Below, one piece after another: positions 47,095 to 56,033 of a stretch of 64,000 nucleotides of DNA. The stretch's first letter is position 1. Each line of letters begins with the position of its first letter. The position numbers and the translations under genes were made by a program. Origin of the DNA: Calditrichales bacterium MX18-03 (GTDB lineage Bacteria; Bacillota; Clostridia; Lutisporales; Lutisporaceae); assembly GCA_021083345.1 (NCBI GenBank), contig JAJGRE010000002.1, forward strand, positions 310,001-374,000, in the 5' to 3' direction. Under the pieces are notes generated by a model. It had not been told where the DNA came from. It saw nothing but the letters and a program-made list of their open reading frames with translations, and did no database searches.

Positions 47095-49080
47095 CTACTT
47101 GGTTTTCAATTTTTGCCTGAATTCGATAATCTTATCGCGCAGCTCAGCGGCCCGCTCATACTGTAGGGCCCTTGCACAGTCCTTCATTTCCTCTTCTAGT
47201 GCCGCGATAAGTCTGACGATGTCTTCCTTGCGCATTCTGTCAATATCGCTTCTGGCTCCGTACTTGACTTCCTCTTCTGCTGCCTTGGTGGCTTCTATGA
47301 TATCACGGATTGCCTTGCGGATGGTCTGCGGTTTGATATCATGCTTTTCATTGTATTCCATCTGGATCCGCCGCCGCCGGTTGGTCTCGCTGATGGCCCG
47401 CTTCATGGAATCCGTCAGCTTGTCGGCATACATGACCACTTTGCCCTCAACATTACGGGCAGCTCTCCCGATGGTCTGGATCAAAGAGGTCTCCGATCTC
47501 AGGAAGCCTTCCTTATCCGCATCCAGGATGGCAACCAGGGACACCTCCGGCAGGTCCAATCCTTCCCGCAGCAGATTGATGCCCACCAGCACGTCAAACT
47601 CACCCAATCGGAGATCCCGGAGGATCTTCATCCGCTCCATGGTCTCCACCTCGGAGTGCAGGTAGCGCACCCGTATATCCAATTCCTTCATATAATCCGT
47701 CAGGTCTTCAGCCATCTTTTTAGTCAAGGTGGTCACCAGCACGCGCTGCTCCTTAGCCACACGCTCCCGGACTTCGCCGATCAAATGGTCAATCTGCCCT
47801 TTGACCGGTTTGACCTCGATCTCCGGGTCAACCAGACCGGTGGGACGGATGATCTGCTCTACGATATGCGTGCTGCGGTCCATCTCATATTTGGCCGGTG
47901 TAGCACTGACATAGATAACCTGATTCAATCGTTCTTCAAATTCCTCAAAGTTCAACGGCCGGTTGTCAAATGCGGAGGGAAGGCGGAAACCGTACTCCAC
48001 CAGTGCTTCCTTCCTGGACCGGTCTCCAAAATACATGCCGCGTACCTGGGGCACGGTAACATGGGATTCATCCACAACCAGCAGAAAATCCTTCGGAAAG
48101 AAGTCAATCAGCGTATAGGGCGGGCTGCCCGGCTCTCTGCCGCTGATATGCCTGGAATAGTTTTCAATTCCGGAGCAGTAGCCTACCTCCCGCATCATTT
48201 CGATATCGTAATTGGTCCTTTGCAGCAGCCGCTGGGCTTCCAGCAGCTTATCCTGCTCCTTAAGCGCCTTCACCCGCTGTGCCAGCTCCGCTTCAATCGT
48301 GCCGATGGCCCGCTCCAGCTTAGCCTGTGTGGTGGCAAAGTGAGATGCGGGATAGATGTAGGTGTGCTGCATTTCTCCGATAATGTTGCCTGTCAAAGCA
48401 TCGAATTCCAGGATCCGTTCAATCTCATCCCCGAAAAACTCCACCCGCACAGCCTTCTCCGAGGAAGCCGCGGGGAATATGTCCAATATATCGCCGCGTA
48501 CCCGGAAGGTCCCGCGCACAAAATTCAGGTCATTCCGGTCATATTGTATGTCAATCAGCTTTCGGAGCACCTCGTCGCGGTCCTTTGCCATACCCTTTCG
48601 CAGGGACAGTACCAGGCTCTTGTAATCCTCCGGATCTCCCAAACCGTAAATACAGGAAACGCTGGCAACCACAATAACGTCTCTCCGTTCGAACAGCGCT
48701 GCGGTAGCCGAGTGCCGCAGCTTATCGATTTCATCGTTGATATCGGCTTCCTTTTCTATGTAGGTATCAGAGTGGGCAACGTAAGCCTCAGGCTGGTAAA
48801 AGTCATAGTAGCTGACGAAATATTCCACGGCATTATCAGGAAAGAATTCCTTAAACTCCCCTGCCAGCTGTGCAGCAAGGGTTTTGTTGTGCGCCAATAC
48901 CAAGGTGGGACGCTGCACCTTCTCAATTACATTTGCCACTGTAAAAGTCTTGCCCGATCCGGTTACGCCCAGCAGCGTCTGATACCGATCGCCCTGGTTG
49001 ATGCCGTCAGTCAGAATCCTGATGGCTTCCGGCTGATCCCCTGTGGGCTTATATTCCGACACCAGTTTGAACTTCTCCAT
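47095..49080 (-). CDS. uvrB: Excinuclease ABC subunit B
   Basis: The helicase-like subunit that receives damage from UvrA and recruits UvrC, 661 residues. Motifs include [19 protein letters not shown], the beta-hairpin region [48 protein letters not shown], and a C-terminal UVR domain ([17 protein letters not shown]). GGGGTGATGGA precedes the ATG. The upstream region has a strong promoter with a LexA box. Confidence 0.97.
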   Translation of the reverse strand: MEKFKLVSEYKPTGDQPEAIRILTDGINQGDRYQTLLGVTGSGKTFTVANVIEKVQRPTLVLAHNKTLAAQLAGEFKEFFPDNAVEYFVSYYDFYQPEAYVAHSDTYIEKEADINDEIDKLRHSATAALFERRDVIVVASVSCIYGLGDPEDYKSLVLSLRKGMAKDRDEVLRKLIDIQYDRNDLNFVRGTFRVRGDILDIFPAASSEKAVRVEFFGDEIERILEFDALTGNIIGEMQHTYIYPASHFATTQAKLERAIGTIEAELAQRVKALKEQDKLLEAQRLLQRTNYDIEMMREVGYCSGIENYSRHISGREPGSPPYTLIDFFPKDFLLVVDESHVTVPQVRGMYFGDRSRKEALVEYGFRLPSAFDNRPLNFEEFEERLNQVIYVSATPAKYEMDRSTHIVEQIIRPTGLVDPEIEVKPVKGQIDHLIGEVRERVAKEQRVLVTTLTKKMAEDLTDYMKELDIRVRYLHSEVETMERMKILRDLRLGEFDVLVGINLLREGLDLPEVSLVAILDADKEGFLRSETSLIQTIGRAARNVEGKVVMYADKLTDSMKRAISETNRRRRIQMEYNEKHDIKPQTIRKAIRDIIEATKAAEEEVKYGARSDIDRMRKEDIVRLIAALEEEMKDCARALQYERAAELRDKIIEFRQKLKTK

Positions 49081-49164
49081 TCCATCACCCCATTCTGTTT
49101 ACATAAAATATTATATCATAAAACCACCCGTTTGACTTTATCAATCATAACGCTTCTTAACTAC

Positions 49165-49178
49165 AGAACGCGTGTTCG
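49165..49178 (-). promoter_or_regulatory. LexA/DinR (SOS) box upstream of uvrBA
   Basis: The minus strand reads CGAACACGCGTTCT, matching the Gram-positive LexA consensus CGAACN4GTTCG except for the last base. It lies just downstream of the -10 box, over the presumed transcription start, where bound LexA would block initiation. Confidence 0.8.
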
Positions 49179-49183
49179 TAATC

Positions 49184-49212
49184 ATTGTATAATTTTAGTG
49201 CCGCCCTGTCAA
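49184..49212 (-). promoter_or_regulatory. Sigma-A-type promoter of uvrBA
   Basis: TTGACA (minus strand, 49207-49212), a 17-base spacer and TACAAT (49184-49189). The -35 is perfect and the -10 has one mismatch. The transcript would carry a leader of about 95 bases before the uvrB ATG. Confidence 0.75.
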
Positions 49213-49249
49213 CAAGCCATCACTATTTTTCTTATTTTTCCCATAGACA

Positions 49250-49284
49250 AAGGAGAAGAACGATCTGCATCATTACTTCTCCTT
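49250..49284 (-). terminator. Possible terminator after the PucR-type gene
   Basis: AAGGAGAAG and CTTCTCCTT are 9-bp arms across the stop codon region; TTGTCTATGGGAAAAATAAG follows on the minus strand, so the T-tract is poor. The loop of 17 bases is long. Confidence 0.35.
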
Positions 49285-50265
49285 ATTGATCAGCCAGGCC
49301 AGCCGGAACAGCCAGCTGTCCTCGAATTTTTTCAGATCGAAGCCGGTGCATTTGAATATCTTGTCTAAACGATAGAGCAGCGTATTCCTGTGGATATACA
49401 GTTTGCCTGCCGCATCCGTCAGGTTCAGGTTGTTCTTGAAAAGCTCTTCTATAGTAATGCTCAACTCACTGTTGAGCATCTCTTTAAACTCTCGTGTAAA
49501 CACCTTTGCCAGAATGTCTGCTTTTGTTCCGGGGCTTAAGCAGCTCACGGCACGGTATGCATACAGCTTGTCATAATTCATTACTGTGTCGGACAACCCA
49601 TATGTGCGCCTGATAAAGAGCGCCTCCAGGCAGCAGTCCAGCATCCGCCTCAAATCCTGTATCCCTCCGCTTCTCCCACCGATAGCAACAGTGCACTCCA
49701 GCAAAAGCTCAGACAAGATATTTTTACTCAGGCTTTCACAGGCTTCCTCTATGTTTCCTTCAGGAGATACTGCCAGGATCCTGCCCTCATATTCAAACCG
49801 CAGCGTCGTTTCAATCGTATTGTCCATGATCTGAAGCACTTCATTCAGGCAGTCTTCATAGCCTGATACAAGCAGGACATAGCCGCACAGCCGTTGGCCG
49901 TATGCTTCTTCCAGCCGCATGCCCACCGCGGTGTCGAAATCTTCTTTCAATGCAGCTGCCAGCCGTTCATCTTCCGAGCAACGGTTGAACACAGCTGATT
50001 TTATCGCCAGCAGAATCAGCTGATCCTCAGCTTCTGACCTGCAGCCTTCAGCCCGGATGCAGACATAATAGGTCTTTCCGACGGCTTCAAAAGGATAAAT
50101 GATATAGCCCTTCCAGCTGCTGCCGGAATTTTGACGGGCTTCTTCATAGCTTAAGCCGGGTATCCCTTGTTCCGAAATCCGGCAGCAGCCCTTGTCCCAA
50201 ATAACGGCTATATCCCTGTTTGAGATCTCTGACGCTTTGGACAGCACCTCTCTCAATTCATCCAT
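49273..50265 (-). CDS. PucR/CdaR-type transcriptional regulator
   Basis: A 330-residue protein. The C-terminal 60 residues form the PucR-type helix-turn-helix: SITIEELFKNNLNLTDAAGK, LYIHRNTLLYRLDKIF and CTGFDLKKFEDSWLFRLA. The N-terminal 200 residues resemble a sensory and GGDEF-like region without catalytic motifs. ATG at 50265 follows AAGGGGAAGGA; the frame runs back to 50316 without a better site. It is 98 bases downstream of the MsmX-type ATPase gene. Regulation of that ATPase or of sugar-acid use is a guess. Confidence 0.85.
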   Translation of the reverse strand: MDELREVLSKASEISNRDIAVIWDKGCCRISEQGIPGLSYEEARQNSGSSWKGYIIYPFEAVGKTYYVCIRAEGCRSEAEDQLILLAIKSAVFNRCSEDERLAAALKEDFDTAVGMRLEEAYGQRLCGYVLLVSGYEDCLNEVLQIMDNTIETTLRFEYEGRILAVSPEGNIEEACESLSKNILSELLLECTVAIGGRSGGIQDLRRMLDCCLEALFIRRTYGLSDTVMNYDKLYAYRAVSCLSPGTKADILAKVFTREFKEMLNSELSITIEELFKNNLNLTDAAGKLYIHRNTLLYRLDKIFKCTGFDLKKFEDSWLFRLAWLINKEK

Positions 50266-50362
50266 ATGTCCTTCCCCTTTAGCAGAAAATAGCGGACTGT
50301 ACAGTATGCCATACAATCCGCCTTTTTGTACCTTTACTTTATATTAACACAATTCCTGTCAA

Positions 50363-51475
50363 TTAATAAATAGCCTTCTCTGTTTCTGCATCGAAAACAT
50401 GGACCTTATCCCAGTGAAAATGCAGTTCCACAGCGTCTCCTGACTTCTTGGCGGCTTTGGAATCCACTCTGGCAGTTATCTGCTTGCCGCACAGGTCGAA
50501 ATACAGGTATATCTCTGCTCCCATCAGTTCTGCCAGCTCAATCTGTCCCTTGAATACGGAGTATCCACTGGACAGAGGCTCAATGTCCGCATCATGCAGG
50601 TGCTCCGGTCTGATTCCCATATAAACCTCTTTACTGATATATCCTCTTTCCTTCAAAGCAGCAGCCTTTTCATCCGATATACCGACCATGGTGCCGTCCT
50701 GCAGCTTCAGGCAGACGCGCTGACCTTCCAGAACCACTGTTCCTTTCAGGAAATTCATCTGAGGGCTGCCGATGAAGCCGGCAACAAATAGATTGGCCGG
50801 ATTGTCGTAAGCACGCTGCGGGGTATCCACCTGTTGGATATCGCCGTCCTTCATAATGACGATCCGGGTACCCATCGTCATGGCTTCCGTTTGGTCGTGG
50901 GTGACGTACACAAAGGTCGTTTCAAGCTGTTTATGCAGCTTTGAAATCACGGTTCTCATCTGGACCCTGAGCTTGGCATCCAGATTGGATAAGGGTTCAT
51001 CCATCAGAAATACCTTGGGCTCTCTGACAATGGCGCGCCCCAGTGCCACCCTCTGCCTTTGTCCGCCTGAAAGCGCCTTTGGCTTGCGGTCCAGAAGGTG
51101 CTCGATTTCCAACATTTTCGCTGCATGCTTCACCTTGCTGTCAATTTCGGCCTTGGGAACCTTTTTCAGCTTAAGCCCGAATGCCATATTCTCATAGACC
51201 GTCATATGGGGATATAAAGCGTAGTTCTGGAATACCATGGCAATGTCCCTGTCTTTGGGGGCAACATCGTTGACAAAACGTTCACCGATGTAAAGTTCGC
51301 CGTCGGATATGTCTTCAAGACCGGCGATCATTCTAAGGGTTGTTGTCTTTCCGCAGCCGGAGGGTCCGACCAGCACGATGAACTCCTTGTCTTCTACTTC
51401 CATGTTGAAATCCTTAACTGCCGTTACATTGCCCGGATAAACCTTTTTAATGTGCCTTAAAGACAGATTTGCCAT
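50363..51475 (-). CDS. msmX: Multitask sugar ABC-transporter ATP-binding protein (MsmX/UgpC family)
   Basis: The cytoplasmic ATPase of CUT1 sugar importers, 370 residues. Walker A is [19 protein letters not shown], the signature is [16 protein letters not shown], Walker B is [17 protein letters not shown], and the H-loop is [15 protein letters not shown] MalK-like C-terminal TOBE region follows ([14 protein letters not shown]). In Bacillus, MsmX energises several importers that lack their own ATPase. The permease pair at 37108-39017 lacks one, so this gene is the natural partner in this window. GAGG lies nine bases before the ATG. Confidence 0.93.
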   Translation of the reverse strand: MANLSLRHIKKVYPGNVTAVKDFNMEVEDKEFIVLVGPSGCGKTTTLRMIAGLEDISDGELYIGERFVNDVAPKDRDIAMVFQNYALYPHMTVYENMAFGLKLKKVPKAEIDSKVKHAAKMLEIEHLLDRKPKALSGGQRQRVALGRAIVREPKVFLMDEPLSNLDAKLRVQMRTVISKLHKQLETTFVYVTHDQTEAMTMGTRIVIMKDGDIQQVDTPQRAYDNPANLFVAGFIGSPQMNFLKGTVVLEGQRVCLKLQDGTMVGISDEKAAALKERGYISKEVYMGIRPEHLHDADIEPLSSGYSVFKGQIELAELMGAEIYLYFDLCGKQITARVDSKAAKKSGDAVELHFHWDKVHVFDAETEKAIY

Positions 51476-51795
51476 AATCTTCTACCTCACTTTTTTTATT
51501 TCTGATTTAAGTATAAATCCATGCTTTCTTCGATTCCATTATGAGTTATCCCGAACATGGCGACCTGTTTTTGTAATTATTTATATATGGCGCATAAATC
51601 TCCGTTTCAATTTGCTCCAACCCCATTGACATTTGGTGCAAGTTATGTAAAAATATACATAGGCATTAATTTTTTATCCATATTGTTTTGTTTGACAATT
51701 AGGAATAAAACTAGCTGTTTGCGCCATAATATTAAGTATTACTGTTGTTATGGTTGCTTATTTTTTTAAAAAAATGATGAAAAGGGTGTATATTT
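51476..51795. other. A+T-rich intergenic region between msmX and the small plus-strand ORF
   Basis: About 320 bases with no convincing gene. It holds upstream signals for both flanking genes, including TTGACA on the plus strand at 51692 without a well-spaced -10. TATGGCGCA (51586-51594) and TGCGCCATA (51720-51728) are exact reverse complements 125 bases apart and could be paired regulator sites. Confidence 0.4.
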
Positions 51796-51966
51796 ATGAA
51801 CAATAACTCGTCTAAAGCGCCACAAAAGCATGGCACCTGCCCGGCAGATAAGAACGACCATTTCGAAATCTTTAAACGCCTGGAGGAAATCAGCGACAGG
51901 AACCGCAATTCCTTCTGCGAGCTTTTGGAATATACGTATAAGACCAGAAAAGAACGAAAATTTTAG
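51796..51966 (+). CDS. 56-residue small protein of unknown function
   Basis: This short plus-strand frame starts with ATG nine bases after AAAAGGGTG and ends at TAG 51966. The product opens MNNNSSKAPQKHGTCPADKN, contains a helical, charged middle (HFEIFKRLEEISDRN) and ends TYKTRKERKF. Two cysteines are present. A strong hairpin terminator follows within 11 bases. Ribosome site, terminator and isolated position support a real gene. I do not recognise the family; its basic, helical nature would fit a small regulatory or DNA-associated protein, or a spore-related one, without proof. Confidence 0.55.
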   Translation: MNNNSSKAPQKHGTCPADKNDHFEIFKRLEEISDRNRNSFCELLEYTYKTRKERKF

Positions 51967-51976
51967 ATAAAAAATA

Positions 51977-52017
51977 AAAATGCATGTTTGCTGTCTGAAA
52001 CAGCAAACATGCATTTT
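51977..52017. terminator. Bidirectional terminator between the small ORF and the PDZ gene
   Basis: AAAATGCATGTTTGCTGT (51977-51994) and ACAGCAAACATGCATTTT (52000-52017) form a perfect 18-bp stem around CTGAA, between convergent genes. Confidence 0.85.
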
Positions 52018-52021
52018 GACT

Positions 52022-53317
52022 TTATATGCTGGTGTCCTTGTTGTTGTTTTTTGTGAAACGGTTCAGCAGCTTGCCGAAAACCGAGGTGCCGCTGCCCATT
52101 TCAAAATAGATGTCGCTGACCTCCGGAACCAGCAATGCACCGAGGCTGCCGATTCCACTCTTGTAATCCCGGTACTCCACCGTTTTTCTCTCACCGCCGG
52201 TCTTCAAGATTTCCATCCAAATAAAGGAAGGATATTCTGCCAGGAATTCCGACAGCTGCTTGTCATTTTGAAGCGTCCGGTTGTTGACGCTCAAAATGAT
52301 ATCCCCAGGTTCCAGCTTCATGGCACCGGCTGGAGAATCCGGTTTCGCATACAGTACGGTAATGCCTGCAGCATTTTTTCCAAACAAGGGCTTGCCTGAT
52401 TCTTCCTCTTTTGAGCCGTATAGGATGAGGGCTTCATGGGCCAGAGGAGCAAAAATGGCTGCGGAAAAGGCGAAGAAACTGGAGAAATTCGCCAGAACCG
52501 CAAGGATGATCAGCACGATGCTGTATCCCGCCAGCCTGAAAGCTGAGCTGCCGCACCTTTTTTCAGCCGTTGTGGTAACTGCCATGTCGCCGTATCCCAA
52601 TATCACCGGAATCATCAAGGGCTGGAATAGCAGGCTTCCGATCCCTTCAGCCGCAGGCTTGATGGGAGGCCACCACGCCGGCATGCCCGAGACACCCGCT
52701 AGGCTGTATGCCGAACCTTCGGCGCCGCCTGCCGTGATCCCCAGGATCACCAATGGAATAGGCCATATCTTATTCATGAAAAATCCCCCTGTAACTTCTC
52801 CGTTTTTTCGCTTCAAAAACAAGGGGACTGCATTGGTATAACCGTCAAACCAAATCAGAAAACTCTCCAACAGATGCAGAATTCCAATAAGCGCCATCAA
52901 ACCGGGTACATTGATCTGTGGAAAGCCGAAGGTCAGATTCAATAGGGCCACTGCTCCGCCTGCATAGGAGAAACACAGGTATCTGGGGTTAAACAATGCC
53001 AGGAAAATAGCCATGACCCAGATATACCCGATACCCTCCGAGACTGTTCCGGAGGCACCGGCGGTATAATTCTCTATGCAGATTCCCAGCAAAACAACAA
53101 GCAAGCTGCCCATAAGTCCTGCCGCGCAGCCTACCAGAACCGAGTTTGCCACCTTTCCGGCAAGGGAAAAGGGCTTTCCCAGCATGGTCTGCTCCATAGA
53201 GGTATTCCTTTTGTATAACGTAATCAGGATAATCAGAATGATCCAGAAGAACTCGTCGGTGATCAGATAACCGAATTCCTTGAGAATCATCCCTGCAATC
53301 TTTAGTAACGCAAACAT
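52022..53317 (-). CDS. PDZ-domain polytopic membrane protein (MinJ-like)
   Basis: A 431-residue protein with about seven or eight membrane helices in the first 310 residues (for example FFWIILIILITLY, VLVGCAAGLMGSLLVVLLGI, LAGYSIVLIILAVLANFSSF) and a C-terminal PDZ domain (ITVLYAKPDSPAGAMKLEPG, DIILSVNNRTLQ). The topology and the position next to a CtpB-like protease and near ftsEX match Bacillus MinJ, the division-site bridge between DivIVA and MinD. This homology is suggested by architecture and synteny. ATG at 53317 lies eight bases after AGAGG; the GTG at 53326 overlaps that site. It is 12 bases after ctp. Confidence 0.8.
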   Translation of the reverse strand: MFALLKIAGMILKEFGYLITDEFFWIILIILITLYKRNTSMEQTMLGKPFSLAGKVANSVLVGCAAGLMGSLLVVLLGICIENYTAGASGTVSEGIGYIWVMAIFLALFNPRYLCFSYAGGAVALLNLTFGFPQINVPGLMALIGILHLLESFLIWFDGYTNAVPLFLKRKNGEVTGGFFMNKIWPIPLVILGITAGGAEGSAYSLAGVSGMPAWWPPIKPAAEGIGSLLFQPLMIPVILGYGDMAVTTTAEKRCGSSAFRLAGYSIVLIILAVLANFSSFFAFSAAIFAPLAHEALILYGSKEEESGKPLFGKNAAGITVLYAKPDSPAGAMKLEPGDIILSVNNRTLQNDKQLSEFLAEYPSFIWMEILKTGGERKTVEYRDYKSGIGSLGALLVPEVSDIYFEMGSGTSVFGKLLNRFTKNNNKDTSI

Positions 53318-53329
53318 AAGGCACACCTC

Positions 53330-54532
53330 TTACTTTATTTGCTTCAGAACCTCTTGCACCGCCCTGTCAAGCTGTATGTCCGGCACTTCCTCCGGCTTCT
53401 GTCCGTCCCGCATCTCTTCAGGCTTAACCTCGATATCCGGCTGGATGCCGATCTTGTTGATACTGGTGCCGTTGGGCGTATAATACTTTTGGGTGGTGAG
53501 CTTGATGCCCGAGCCGTCTTTCAGCTGGTCGATGGACTGGACCAGGCCTTTGCCGAAGGTTTTTGTTCCGATCAGCAAGCCTGTTTTGCGGTCCTTGACA
53601 GCACCTGAAAGTATCTCGGAAGCGCTGGCACTGCCCTCATCCACCAACAGCACATAGGGAACATTGACCTTTCCGTCCTTGGACTGATAGTCTTCCCTGA
53701 GCTTATTCTTGTCTTCGGTATAGACCACCAAGCCTTTATCCATCAGCTCATCCGCTACTTCAATGCATTGGGTTATAAAGCCGCCGGGGTTTTGCCGCAA
53801 ATCGATGATCAGACCCTTCATGTTCTGAGCCTTCAATGCTTCCAATGATTTTTTAAACTCTTTGCCGGTATCCTCGTCAAACATCGTGATGCGTATGTAG
53901 CCGATCTGGTCTTCCAGCAGCTTTGACTTGATGGTCTTCAGTATGATCTCTTCTCTTTTTATATCGAACATCAAGGGTTCTTTAACCGTCTCTCGCAGGA
54001 TGGTCAAAGTAACCTTGGTCCCTTTTTTACCCTTCATAAGTGACACGGCTTTTTCCAAATCTGCTCCGATAACGTCTTCGTCATCCACCTTGATGATCTT
54101 GTCATTGGTTTTGATGCCAGCCCGTTCTCCGGGGGTGTCCTCGATTGGGGCTACAACCGTGACATAACCCTCGTCACTCAGTGTTACAATGATACCGATG
54201 CCACCGTAGGTGCCTTTGGTTGACTCATTGAAATTCTTGAATTCGTCTTTGGTCATATAAACGGAATAGGGATCCTCCAGGGACTGGAACATGCCTTTTA
54301 TTGCACCCTCTATCAGCTTGCCGTCCTCTGCTCCCTCCACGTAATTGCTCTTGATATGTTCTTTCAGTCCAATCAGTTTCTCCAGGCTTTTCAAGGTATC
54401 CAAATCTTTTTTGGAAATGACCACCTTTTCGCCTACGCTTACGGCGAAGATGTTGGTGGCCGCAAAAGTAACGAAGGATGTCAGGATAACCAGCAATACC
54501 GCCCAGAACAATGCTGTCTTTTTACTTATCAT
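53330..54532 (-). CDS. C-terminal processing peptidase, S41 family (CtpA/CtpB-like)
   Basis: A secreted or membrane-anchored serine protease of 400 residues. An N-terminal helix (ALFWAVLLVILTSFVTFAAT) exports it. A PDZ domain covers about residues 110-190 (GGIGIIVTLSDEGYVTVVAP). The catalytic core has LRQNPGGFITQCIEVADE, the nucleophile serine in DEGSASASEILSGA, and the lysine in GTKTFGKGLVQSI. In Bacillus, CtpB cleaves SpoIVFA during sporulation and is encoded beside minJ and ftsEX, as here. TATAAT (minus, 54611-54616) may be its -10 box. Confidence 0.92.
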   Translation of the reverse strand: MISKKTALFWAVLLVILTSFVTFAATNIFAVSVGEKVVISKKDLDTLKSLEKLIGLKEHIKSNYVEGAEDGKLIEGAIKGMFQSLEDPYSVYMTKDEFKNFNESTKGTYGGIGIIVTLSDEGYVTVVAPIEDTPGERAGIKTNDKIIKVDDEDVIGADLEKAVSLMKGKKGTKVTLTILRETVKEPLMFDIKREEIILKTIKSKLLEDQIGYIRITMFDEDTGKEFKKSLEALKAQNMKGLIIDLRQNPGGFITQCIEVADELMDKGLVVYTEDKNKLREDYQSKDGKVNVPYVLLVDEGSASASEILSGAVKDRKTGLLIGTKTFGKGLVQSIDQLKDGSGIKLTTQKYYTPNGTSINKIGIQPDIEVKPEEMRDGQKPEEVPDIQLDRAVQEVLKQIK

Positions 54533-54689
54533 TCATTTCACCCCAATAACATTAATAGGCAGGATCACGATTTGCGCTTCTGCATGGTATATTGTCCGGC
54601 GCATGAAACCATTATAGCATATTAGCATTATTTCCAACACTATTTGTTGAAATGCATCCGGCTCCCGGGTTTCCATGCTACGATTCAAG

Positions 54690-54722
54690 AAAACAAAAGG
54701 TAATAAGTTATGCTTATTACCT
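54690..54722 (-). terminator. Terminator after the Fur-family gene
   Basis: AGGTAATAAG (54698-54707) and CTTATTACCT (54713-54722) pair around five bases; TTTTGTTTTC follows on the minus strand. Confidence 0.7.
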
Positions 54723-54782
54723 TACCTGAATGTTCTATTCTGATTATATTATGGTTGCTGTCATATTATTATTGATTTGAAC

Positions 54783-55208
54783 CTATTTTTTTGAACAGTT
54801 TCTACAGTAGCCGTATATTTCGAACTTGTGCTCAGTGGCTTGGAAGCCCATGGCTTTCAGTTCTTTGTTCGCGATGGTTTCGCAAGGGCAGATGTCGATT
54901 TCCTTCATGTCTCCGCAGCCCTTGCAGACCACATGATGGTGGTGTCCGGGCTTGTTCAGCTCATAGTGACTGATGCCGCTTTCAATGTCCAGTTTTTTGA
55001 TGATGCCCATATTGCAAAGCAGCTCCAGGTTTCTGTAGATGGTGGAAAAATTGATTTTGCTGCAGATGCCTTTTACCTTTTCAAACACCTCCTGAGCGGT
55101 ATAGTGTCCCGGCTCTGCCTCAAAAAACTTGATGATCAGCCTGCGCTGCTCGGTAAGCTTGCAGCCGTTCTCCTTCAGCTTGTTCTCAATCCAGCTTGTG
55201 TTACTCAT
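54783..55208 (-). CDS. Fur-family metalloregulator, probably Zur
   Basis: A 141-residue repressor. The winged helix covers CKLTEQRRLIIKFFEAEPGH and KINFSTIYRNLELLCNMGII. The metal-binding region has HYELNKPGHHHHVVCKGCGD and a C-terminal CRNC pair, giving the structural CxxC...CxxC zinc site. As the last gene of the zinc-uptake operon (18 bases after znuB) it most likely represses that operon when zinc is sufficient. Fur or PerR identity cannot be excluded from sequence alone. AGAGGAAGTG precedes the ATG. Confidence 0.88.
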   Translation of the reverse strand: MSNTSWIENKLKENGCKLTEQRRLIIKFFEAEPGHYTAQEVFEKVKGICSKINFSTIYRNLELLCNMGIIKKLDIESGISHYELNKPGHHHHVVCKGCGDMKEIDICPCETIANKELKAMGFQATEHKFEIYGYCRNCSKK

Positions 55209-55226
55209 AAAAGCACTTCCTCTTTC

Positions 55227-56033
55227 TCAACGCCTTCCAAACAGATTCCTTATAAGCACCAGTACCAGGATAGCCACTGAAGTCAAAACGATGGTGCCGC
55301 CCGGCGCCAGGTCAAAATAATAGGAAGTAAAAAGTCCCGATATAACAGAAACAAGGGCTATCATAACGGAAAAAAGCATGGTCTGCCTGAAGCTTTTGGC
55401 AAGCTGCAGGCTGGCTGCCACCGGAACCACCATCAGGGAGGATATCATGAGGATACCCACAATGCGCATGCCTACGACAATGGCCATGGCAGTCAGCACC
55501 GTGAAGTAAATATTGAGCGCCGCCACAGGAATACCAGCCAGTTCCGCACCATCCTCATCAAAGGCGATGTAGAAGAATTCCTTGTAAAAAAGCCAAACCG
55601 ACAGAATGATCACGATGCCCAGTGCCAGCATCAGATAGATGTCCTGCATGGTAACGGCTATGATGCTGCCGAAAAGATAGCTCATCAGGTCGGCATTGAA
55701 GGACTTTGCCAGGCTGATCAATACCACAGCCAAACCGATACTGGCGGACAATACGATGGAAATAGACAATTCGGCATATTGGGAAAAACGCTTTCTCAGC
55801 CGCTCGATCCCGATGGCCGCTGCCAGGGAAAAAGCCAGCGCACCCCACAAGGGGTAAAAGTTGCCCAGCATGCCTGCCGCAATTCCCGCCAAGGAAGCGT
55901 GGGAAAGCGTATCGCCGATCATGGAAAGCCTTCTCAGGACGATGAAAGTCCCGATCAACGGGCTGATAACCGCTACCAGGATACCGGCAGCAAAGGCACG
56001 CTGCATGAATTCGTAGTTAAGAAGCTCCAACAT
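55227..56033 (-). CDS. znuB: Zinc ABC-transporter permease (ZnuB/AdcB family)
   Basis: A membrane subunit of 268 residues with about eight helices. It starts MLELLNYEFMQRAFAAGILV and has the family motifs PLIGTFIVLRRLSMIGDTLS, HASLAGIAAG and IVGMRIVGILMISSLMVVPV. ATG at 56033 follows GGAGGGGCGGCA; the long open frame up to 56192 is antisense-like extension into znuC and is not used. It overlaps znuC by 17 bases. Confidence 0.93.
   Translation of the reverse strand: MLELLNYEFMQRAFAAGILVAVISPLIGTFIVLRRLSMIGDTLSHASLAGIAAGMLGNFYPLWGALAFSLAAAIGIERLRKRFSQYAELSISIVLSASIGLAVVLISLAKSFNADLMSYLFGSIIAVTMQDIYLMLALGIVIILSVWLFYKEFFYIAFDEDGAELAGIPVAALNIYFTVLTAMAIVVGMRIVGILMISSLMVVPVAASLQLAKSFRQTMLFSVMIALVSVISGLFTSYYFDLAPGGTIVLTSVAILVLVLIRNLFGRR

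Noticed and set aside
49081-49164. 10-codon leader ORF upstream of uvrB (starting near 49139)
   Set aside because: It has no ribosome site, and short ORFs of this size are expected by chance.
47341-49368. 675-residue open frame on the plus strand
   Set aside because: It is antisense to the whole of uvrB, has no ribosome site, and its sequence is an obvious reverse-frame shadow rich in His, Leu and Gln.
51766-52014. 82-residue minus-strand ORF
   Set aside because: It is built largely from the terminator hairpin and the antisense of the better-supported 56-residue plus-strand gene.
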